DNA from: Streptomyces spirodelae
Lineage (GTDB): Bacteria > Actinomycetota > Actinomycetes > Streptomycetales > Streptomycetaceae
Assembly (NCBI RefSeq): GCF_017676385.1
Contig: NZ_JAFFZN010000006.1
Coordinates: 62,001 to 126,000 of the forward strand
Length of the DNA: 64,000 bases
Reading direction: 5' to 3'
In this document: one piece after another, positions 53,626-59,712 of the stretch
Numbering within the stretch: position 1 is the stretch's first letter
Layout of the letters: every line of letters begins with the position of its first letter
Position numbers and translations under genes: made by a program
The notes under the pieces: model-generated
Seen by the model: the letters and a program-made list of their open reading frames with translations, nothing else
Told to the model about the DNA's origin: nothing
Databases searched by the model: none

Positions 53626-53991
53626 ATGGGGGAGGGAAGGGCGGAGCTGGGGCTGCAGCGCAAACCCACGCTCAGCCAGGGCGACCGGCTGGACGAGGCA
53701 GCCCGGACGCTCGACGGGATGGGGAAGTCCCTGGGCGGCGGCGCGCCGTGGCCCGCGTTCCCGACGTGGGTCCTGAATCCTTTCGGCGGCGCGGATTTCG
53801 GTGAGTACGGCGGGCAGCAGGCGTTCACTTCCTTCGCCCATGCGTGGCACGAGGAGATGGAGGTGCTCGCCGGGGCGCTGCGGGAGATCCACCGCAAGAT
53901 CGGGGACGGCGTCAAACTGAACGTGAACACCGACCACGGCATCCGCAGCAAGCTGCACTCCATCTCGGTGTCGAAAGAGAAAGAGCGGTGA
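53626..53991 (+). CDS. Small WXG100-like protein in front of protease toxin gene
   Basis: 121 residues from ATG 53626 (GGAGAAGGCG upstream); ATG 53602 is an alternative. Helical first part (LSQGDRLDEAARTLDGMGKS), a Pro/Trp/Gly-rich middle (GGAPWPAFPTWVLNPFGGAD) and a second helix (FAHAWHEEMEVLAGALREIH) with a Trp. The helix-turn-helix length and the Trp suggest a WXG100/type VII secretion-like partner, but the exact WxG motif is absent. Its stop overlaps the toxin gene start (GTGA), so the two proteins are made together and may form a complex. Confidence 0.65.
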   Translation: MGEGRAELGLQRKPTLSQGDRLDEAARTLDGMGKSLGGGAPWPAFPTWVLNPFGGADFGEYGGQQAFTSFAHAWHEEMEVLAGALREIHRKIGDGVKLNVNTDHGIRSKLHSISVSKEKER

Positions 53992-55553
53992 CCGCGCTGG
54001 GCCGGCGGCGCAAGGGAGCGCTGGAGAAACTGCGCGGAAAGCTCGAAGCCCTCCATTTCGACGGCAAGGGCGGATTCGACGGTGACACGGACAACATCAA
54101 GCTCGCCCACCTCATCGACGAGGCGCTCGGCTTTCCCGCCCCCGACGGCTCCCCGGACACGGTCGCGGGCAAGGCCGCCGACTACCGCAGGGCCGCCACG
54201 CTGGCCGACGAGGTCCGCAGCGGCGTGCGCGCCGTGGCCACCGCGGGGCTCCCGAACACCTGGGTGGGCGAGGCCGGTTCCAAGGCGAGCGAGGTGACCA
54301 AGGCCGCCGCGCGGTCGGCGGAGCGCATGTCGGAGACGTTCGGCACGGCCGCCCGTGAGCTGGTCAGGCTGGCCGAGGGAATCGGCACCGCGCAGAGCAG
54401 ACACGACTTCGGCCTGGACGCGCTGCGCGCCGCACGGAACATGCTGCCCGAGGGCGACAACGCGTTCTTCGCCAACGCCGAGGACGCCAAACGGGCCCGC
54501 AAGGCGGCGCTCGACGGCATCGGATATCTGGAGTCGGGAGTGGAGGCCGCCGAGGAGGCGGGCAAGCGGGCCGAACGGGAGCTGGACAAGCTGGCGTCCG
54601 AGGCCCGCTCCGGCAGGCTGGACACCCGGCACCTGTCGGACGCCGACCGCGTGGTGCTCACTGACGCGGCCGCACCCGGCGGGGACCCCGACGAGAACGA
54701 GATCCTCACCAATCGGGACCTGGAACGCTCCGGCGTACGTCTCAACAGCCTCAGCGCCCACGACCGGGCGGCCTACGACAAGCTGCTCGACGGCGCCAAG
54801 TCACCGCAGGAACGAGCCTATCTGGTCAAGGCGCTGGCCGCCGGCTACCCGATGTCCCGCATCCAGGACTTCGCCCACAAGATCCACCCGTACGGCGACA
54901 AGCCCGCCTGGCTCCAGAAGCATCTGACGCCCATCGTCACCCGCTCCGACGACTCGCGGCGGGAGGGCGACCAGTCGAACAAGGTGGCCTTCGACGGCCA
55001 GATGTGGGATCAGGAGGGCGACACCTGCGTGGCGCTCTCCACCGTCACCATGCATGCGCAGAGCGACCCGCTGTATGCCTTGCAGCTGACCACTGGCGGG
55101 CACCCCGGGGACCCGGACCACGACAACGCTGAGGCGTTCGAGGAGCGGCTGCGCGACGAGGAGACCAGGGTCTACGACCGGCGTGCCGAGGGCAAGGTGG
55201 GCATGAACGGCCGGGAGAGCGAGATGGTCGCCGATGACGAGATCGGAGCCCACACCGGGAGCGACTACGACGCCTTGGTCGTCGAGAGCAAGGAGTCCCG
55301 CGAGGATGTGCTGCCCAAGATCCGCGACGCGGTCAACAGCGGACAGCCGGTGCCGTTCGGCGCCCGCCGGGGCGACGAGTTCGGCCACCAGATGATGATC
55401 ATCGGCCAGGAGGGGGACCAGCTCCAGATCTACAACCCCTGGGGCTTCACCACCTGGGTCAGCGAGGACGACTTCGTCAACGGCACCATGGACGGCGCGT
55501 CGAACGAGCAGTACCCCACCCCCACCGACATCCGGCTCCCCCACCCGAAGTAG
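53988..55553 (+). CDS. Candidate polymorphic toxin: helical protein with C-terminal cysteine peptidase domain
   Basis: 521 residues from GTG 53988. Residues 1-230 are mostly long Ala/Arg/Glu-rich helices (KASEVTKAAARSAERMSETF, GVEAAEEAGKRAERELDKLA). Residues about 335-510 look like a papain/C39-like cysteine peptidase: DGQMWDQEGDTCVALSTVTM with candidate Cys347 and a preceding Gln, then FGHQMMIIGQEGDQLQIYNP with candidate His467 and Asn483. No signal peptide. The partner genes are a WXG-like protein before it and a chagasin-type inhibitor lipoprotein after it, which point to a secreted (perhaps type VII) protease toxin. An alternative is a housekeeping protease of the cell envelope. Confidence 0.7.
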   Translation: MTALGRRRKGALEKLRGKLEALHFDGKGGFDGDTDNIKLAHLIDEALGFPAPDGSPDTVAGKAADYRRAATLADEVRSGVRAVATAGLPNTWVGEAGSKASEVTKAAARSAERMSETFGTAARELVRLAEGIGTAQSRHDFGLDALRAARNMLPEGDNAFFANAEDAKRARKAALDGIGYLESGVEAAEEAGKRAERELDKLASEARSGRLDTRHLSDADRVVLTDAAAPGGDPDENEILTNRDLERSGVRLNSLSAHDRAAYDKLLDGAKSPQERAYLVKALAAGYPMSRIQDFAHKIHPYGDKPAWLQKHLTPIVTRSDDSRREGDQSNKVAFDGQMWDQEGDTCVALSTVTMHAQSDPLYALQLTTGGHPGDPDHDNAEAFEERLRDEETRVYDRRAEGKVGMNGRESEMVADDEIGAHTGSDYDALVVESKESREDVLPKIRDAVNSGQPVPFGARRGDEFGHQMMIIGQEGDQLQIYNPWGFTTWVSEDDFVNGTMDGASNEQYPTPTDIRLPHPK

Positions 55554-55564
55554 GTCCCGCGCTC

Positions 55565-56101
55565 ATGACACGTTCCCGCATCCGGCGCACCGGCCCGGCC
55601 ACCGGCGCCGCCGTCGCACTGCTGCTGGCCCTCTCCGCCTGCGGCGGGGCGGACGGCACCGGCGGGGAACGCAGCGACGGCGAACCGGCCACCGCGTCGC
55701 CCGCTCCGGCCTCCTCCGGCTCGGCTTCCGCAACGCCCACGGCGTCGCCAACCCCCGACAAGGTCTTCGACAAGAAGCACACCGACGTGCGAGTCGCTCC
55801 CGGCGACACCTTCACACTGACAATGCGCATCAATCCCAGTGCCGGATACGACTGGCAACCCGTGGACCCGGAGCCCGACACCGCTGTGGTGGTCAAGACC
55901 GGCCAGCGCGAGAAGGCGGATTCCCCGGACCGGATGGGCTCCCCGGGCTCCCTCTTCCTCGACTACCGCGCCAAGGCCGAGGGCAGCGCTCAAGTGCGGC
56001 TGCGCAAGAACTGCTTCCGGTGCGACGACGAGGCCGAGAAGTCCCCGGAGCCCGACAAGAAGGGCCCCGAGGTCGTCTTCCATATCACGGTGAAGGAGTG
56101 A
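55565..56101 (+). CDS. Lipoprotein with chagasin-type (I42) protease inhibitor domain
   Basis: 178 residues. Lipoprotein signal with lipobox LSAC (Cys26), then an Ala/Ser/Thr/Pro linker to about residue 60. The domain (63-178) has the chagasin/I42 layout: DVRVAPGDTFTLTMRINPSA with the loop N90-P-S-A-G-Y-D-W (chagasin NPTTGxxW), the Gly-rich loop MGSPGSLFLDYRAKAEGSAQ, and a closing strand VVFHITVKE. The third chagasin loop (RPW) reads RKNCFRC instead. Chagasin proteins block papain-like cysteine peptidases. It follows the cysteine peptidase gene by 11 bases and would sit outside the membrane, which suits an immunity protein. Confidence 0.75.
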   Translation: MTRSRIRRTGPATGAAVALLLALSACGGADGTGGERSDGEPATASPAPASSGSASATPTASPTPDKVFDKKHTDVRVAPGDTFTLTMRINPSAGYDWQPVDPEPDTAVVVKTGQREKADSPDRMGSPGSLFLDYRAKAEGSAQVRLRKNCFRCDDEAEKSPEPDKKGPEVVFHITVKE

Positions 56102-56109
56102 CACCCCAC

Positions 56110-56511
56110 ATGTCACAGGAGCGGACGACCGACGCCGAACTGCGCGCCCTCGACATCCCCCTGCTGCTCCGCTACGGACTGACCCTGGGCGGCCCCCACC
56201 GCACCGCCCTCTTCGGTGACGGCGCCGTGGCGGCCGCGCTGACAGCGGAGGAACTCGGCGTGCTGCCCCGCGCGCTGGCGTTCCTCGCCGAGGTGGTACG
56301 CCGCGACGGCCTGCGGGCCGCAGTCGGACTCCCGGAGCCCCTGCCGGGCGCGGAGGCGGCCCGGACCGCCAAGGAGTGGCTGGCCACCGCCTCCTCCGTA
56401 CTCGAGCCCACCGACCTGGACGCCGAGGAACAGTTCGCCCGCTGGCTCGATTCGGCAGCCACCATCCTGGCGCTCCGCCAGACCAGCACGGCTACTCCTC
56501 CGGCTCCTTAG
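56110..56511 (+). CDS. Small helical protein downstream of toxin-inhibitor pair
   Basis: 133 residues, 8 bases after the inhibitor gene. All-helical, acidic, no membrane segment: TTDAELRALDIPLLLRYGLT, AAALTAEELGVLPRALAFLA, EEQFARWLDSAATILALRQT. I do not recognise the family. By position it could be a second (cytoplasmic) immunity protein or a secretion chaperone for the protease. The last 20 bases overlap the end of the convergent gene. Confidence 0.6.
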   Translation: MSQERTTDAELRALDIPLLLRYGLTLGGPHRTALFGDGAVAAALTAEELGVLPRALAFLAEVVRRDGLRAAVGLPEPLPGAEAARTAKEWLATASSVLEPTDLDAEEQFARWLDSAATILALRQTSTATPPAP

Positions 56512-57490
56512 GACTCACCTGCACGGACAGGTTGTTGTTGACCGTGTAGTACGGCCGCACCGAGTGGACGGCGCCGCCGGGGTCTGCCACTCGCCGCGAC
56601 GGGTAGCGGAAGATCCGCTTCTTGTCCGGAACGTCGTCGAGTATCCGGGCGAGACGGACCGGCTTCTCGTCGTGGGAAGGACGCACCCACAGATCCCAGA
56701 CCTGATCTCCGGGGACGAGGGGGCCGAAGGGCAGTTCGGCGGTGAACCCGCTGCCCGGATGGCCGTCGCCTCCCCCGTCCCCGTCGCCCTCGCCGTCGCG
56801 GGGTGCCGCACTCACTCCGGCTTCCTCCGCACTCTTCCGGCGCACCGGTACACAGACCGGCGGCACCGCCGCGTCGCGGGAACGCGCCTCCAGCTGAGCG
56901 GCCGGGGAGAGCCGCGCGCCGTAGAGCCTGCCCTCCAGCGCCATCGCACCGTCCTCCACGTGCAGCGCCCCGGCCTCGGCGTGCGGCCGGCGATGCCACG
57001 CGCGGACGGTGAGGTTGCCGTACTTGGTGGTGTAGGGGATGCGGGCGACGAGCCCGGTGTGCGTATCGACCGGCACCCGGTCGACGAGGGAGCGCAGGTC
57101 GATCACTCCGGGCAGCAGTCGCTGTGGCTCTTCGTCGGCCCAGGCGAGATAGGCGTCCCAACGCCCCTCCCGCAGCCCGGCGGTGCCGGGCAGCGTGGCG
57201 CGCAGCCTGCCACCCTCCCCTGAACGGCTGAGCGGCAGCCTGAGGCCGTCATCCGGGCCGCCGCTGTGCTGGCGCGGGCGCAGGAGCACGGCCGCGCGCT
57301 CCGGCGGATTCGGAGCAGCGGTCTGAGCGTCGTTCCGGTCGAAGAACCGTACGTCGAAGGTGAGCCCTCCGGCGCCGTCGGCCGTGCAGTCCGCGCGCGC
57401 GTGGTGGGGTCCGCCGGCGGAAGAAGCGCCACTTGCCGGGACGCTCGCCGCCGCGCCGTCCGGTGACGTGTCGTGGCTACGCCGGCTCAT
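56492..57490 (-). CDS. Companion protein of glycosyltransferase, Streptomyces-type
   Basis: 332 residues, ATG 57490 overlapping the glycosyltransferase stop (ATGA). Beta-rich, no membrane segment: GGLTFDVRFFDRND, RRPHAEAGALHVEDGAMALE, FGPLVPGDQVWDLWVRP, RILDDVPDKKRIFRYPSRRV, PYYTVNNNLSVQV. Repeated strand patterns suggest two beta-sandwich domains like those attached to some cell-wall glycopolymer transferases. The substrate is unknown; it probably works with the glycosyltransferase encoded before it. Confidence 0.65.
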   Translation of the reverse strand: MSRRSHDTSPDGAAASVPASGASSAGGPHHARADCTADGAGGLTFDVRFFDRNDAQTAAPNPPERAAVLLRPRQHSGGPDDGLRLPLSRSGEGGRLRATLPGTAGLREGRWDAYLAWADEEPQRLLPGVIDLRSLVDRVPVDTHTGLVARIPYTTKYGNLTVRAWHRRPHAEAGALHVEDGAMALEGRLYGARLSPAAQLEARSRDAAVPPVCVPVRRKSAEEAGVSAAPRDGEGDGDGGGDGHPGSGFTAELPFGPLVPGDQVWDLWVRPSHDEKPVRLARILDDVPDKKRIFRYPSRRVADPGGAVHSVRPYYTVNNNLSVQVSPKEPEE

Positions 57491-58740
57491 GCCCGCGCCC
57501 CCGCCAGGGCGTGTCCCAGTCCCAGGCGGACCCTCTCCCGGGCCGCGTACGCTCCGCCGAGAACGGTGCCGCGTGCTCGGTGCAGCGTCCCGGACGGGCG
57601 GTTGACCAACGAGGTGAGCAGATCCTCGTAGCGGGCGGCCACCTGCGCCGGATCGAACCGGGCCGACGCGGCGAGAGCGGCTCGTCCCATCCGTGCTCGG
57701 AGCTGCTCGTCGTTGATGAGGCGGAGCAGCGCCCCGGACATCGCGCTCACATCCCCTGTGGGAACGAGAAGTCCGTCCTCGCCGTCGCGGATGATCTCCC
57801 TGGGGCCGTGCGGACAGTCGGTGGCCACGACCGGAAGACCGCACCGCATCGCCTCGACGATGGTCATGCCGAAGGACTCGAGACTCGAAGTGACCGCGCA
57901 GACCGAGCCCTTCACCCATTCGGCCTCGATGGGATGTGCCGAGCCCATCAGGAAGACGTGGTTGTAGAGGCCGAGTTCGTCGACGAGGGCCCGCAGTTTG
58001 TCGTGCTCGCGGCCGTGGCCGTAGATGCGCAGGCCCCAGTCGGGACGCTCGCGCACGACCTTGCCGAAGGCGCGTATCAGCATGTCGTAACGCTTGGCGG
58101 GGGCGAGCCGGCCGGCGGCGACGACCCATTTGCCGCTGCCGTCGGTCGGGGCGACCTCCGGTTCGGGCACGCTGTTGGGAAGCCCTTCGACGCGCACGCC
58201 CGGCAGGCGCAGAGTGCTGCGGTAGTCACGGGCGTCGGCCTCGGTCACCGTGGTGACCGCGTCCAGCCGGGGATAGGTGCGACGCAGCAGCAGCTTCAAC
58301 CGTGTGGAGTGCGTGGCGAGCGTGAGGTGCTCCTGCCCCAGCCGCACGGGGCCACGGCGCGTCTGCCGGGCCACGTGTACGTTGAGCCCGGGCCGTGTAC
58401 CGATCACGACATCCGCCTCGGTGTGCGCGAGGTACTCACCGATCCGCCGGTCGGTCAACTCGCTGTGCTGGGAGAACTGGCCGTCGGCCGACGGGAAGAC
58501 CCGGGCAGGACGGGCGTGTTCGGGATCGTCGCCTTCGTAGGTCGGCTGGTGCCGCCGCATGTCGACCAGCGATCTCAGCCGTACGCCGTTGCCCGGCTCG
58601 AAGAACGGCCTGTCCCGGTAGCGGAAGACCGATACGACCTCCACGTCGTGCTGCTCGGCGAGCGCCTGTGCCAGGTTGAACGTGGTGCGGACGGTTCCGC
58701 CCATCCCGTACGCGCTGAAGATGAGAAACGAGATGTGCAT
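57487..58740 (-). CDS. Glycosyltransferase family 4 protein
   Basis: 417 residues. GT-B fold: MHISFLIFSAYGMGGTVRTT at the start, donor-site motifs KWVVAAGRLAPAKRYDMLIR, RIYGHGREHDKLRALVDELG, and the EX7E-type region SSLESFGMTIVEAMRCGLPV followed by ATDCPHGPREIIRDGEDGLL. Retaining glycosyltransferase of the family that builds cell-wall or capsular polymers. Acceptor unknown. Forms an operon with the 332-residue gene. Confidence 0.92.
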   Translation of the reverse strand: MHISFLIFSAYGMGGTVRTTFNLAQALAEQHDVEVVSVFRYRDRPFFEPGNGVRLRSLVDMRRHQPTYEGDDPEHARPARVFPSADGQFSQHSELTDRRIGEYLAHTEADVVIGTRPGLNVHVARQTRRGPVRLGQEHLTLATHSTRLKLLLRRTYPRLDAVTTVTEADARDYRSTLRLPGVRVEGLPNSVPEPEVAPTDGSGKWVVAAGRLAPAKRYDMLIRAFGKVVRERPDWGLRIYGHGREHDKLRALVDELGLYNHVFLMGSAHPIEAEWVKGSVCAVTSSLESFGMTIVEAMRCGLPVVATDCPHGPREIIRDGEDGLLVPTGDVSAMSGALLRLINDEQLRARMGRAALAASARFDPAQVAARYEDLLTSLVNRPSGTLHRARGTVLGGAYAARERVRLGLGHALAGARA

Positions 58741-59231
58741 CTACCCTCATTCTCGTGCTGTGGCTTGGAAAAGATGTGCCCCCGGGCGCCGCGTCACCGC
58801 AGCGAGGGGCCGCGCCGTGCGCCGCGCTCCGTCCTCGGCGCGCGGGCCTGTCAGTCGGTGAAGGGCGCCGTGCCCGTGGTGAGGGCCCTCGTGTGTGCGG
58901 TGAGGGCCGCTGCCGCGCCGGCGGCCGGAACGGCTCGGACGGGCCGGGTGGCAAGACGTGAACGCATCGGAATGTCCCCCCTGGTGCTGGTGCGTCGGTC
59001 TACGGGATGTTCGATGCCGAGTCCCCGCCAAAAGTTCACGACATGCCCCGACTTTCTGGCGACGGGCGCAGGGCTGGGTGCCGGGGCCGATCGCTGGGGC
59101 CGGGGCCGGGGCCGGCGCTACGAAGCGGCACAAGAGGCAGCCGGGCACCACCGGGTGGGGTGGGGGCGTGGGGCAGCCGGGGCGGACACACGCCACCCGT
59201 ATGAGGCTGCTGTCGATGCACGGCGCAGGTA
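58741..59231. other. Intergenic region upstream of lanthipeptide precursor
   Basis: Mostly empty of convincing genes. A leftward 38-residue ORF (58851-58967, MRSRLATRPVRAVPAAGAAA...) has a good ribosome site (AGGGGGGA) and could be a tiny exported peptide or a remnant; it is too short to judge. A GGGGCC tandem run (about 59095-59116) follows. Confidence 0.4.
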
Positions 59232-59261
59232 TTGCCGCACGCTCAACCGGTACTTTAGGCT
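59232..59261 (+). promoter_or_regulatory. Candidate promoter of the lanthipeptide precursor gene
   Basis: TTGCCG (59232-59237), 18 bases, TAGGCT (59256-59261), about 80 bases before the precursor ATG. It resembles a vegetative promoter. The surrounding 80 bases are less GC-rich than the flanks. Confidence 0.45.
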
Positions 59262-59341
59262 CGTTCGCATCACACGGCCCTGGAACCTCAAGTGCCGTGG
59301 CACAGAACGGATTTCATAGATTCCCCAACCCGGGAGACGCC

Positions 59342-59500
59342 ATGGAATTCCTGTCCCAGTTCACCCCCAGGGAAGCCGGGGTGCTGAACCAAGAGCCCGA
59401 GGTGTCGTTCCACGAGAACGACCTCGCTGCCGGAGCCACCGACCGCTGTCCGATCACCTACTGCGACTACACCTGCATGGGTACCGGGAACACTGGCTGA
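59342..59500 (+). CDS. Class IV lanthipeptide precursor peptide (LanA)
   Basis: 52 residues with GGGAGA upstream. Leader of about 32 residues (MEFLSQFTPREAGVLNQEPE, then VSFHENDLAAGA), acidic and free of cysteine. The last 20 residues, TDRCPITYCDYTCMGTGNTG, hold three Cys (36, 41, 45) and five Thr (33, 39, 44, 48, 51), suited to three methyllanthionine rings. No serine is present in the core. The lanthipeptide synthetase gene starts 212 bases downstream, which makes the call strong. The leader cut site is not defined; AAGA just before the core is a guess. Confidence 0.88.
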   Translation: MEFLSQFTPREAGVLNQEPEVSFHENDLAAGATDRCPITYCDYTCMGTGNTG

Positions 59501-59712
59501 CCCGGCGCGTCACCACTGATTGCGTCGGCCCCCGCGCGCGGTGGCCGACGCACCTCACGACGGCCCGAGGAGAACCCCGTCCCGAACGCCACGGCGTTCG
59601 CGGCCGGTGCCGCCTCGGGCCGTCGGTCTGTCCACGGCGAGCGCCGGCGTACGGGGCGCACGTCTGCGCGGGACCGGGACAGCCCGGGTCGTAACGATCG
59701 AGGAGCAGCAGC

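Noticed and set aside
58851..58967. 38-residue leftward ORF as a second lanthipeptide precursor
   Set aside because: No Cys in the product, so no thioether ring is possible; kept only as a note in the intergenic entry.
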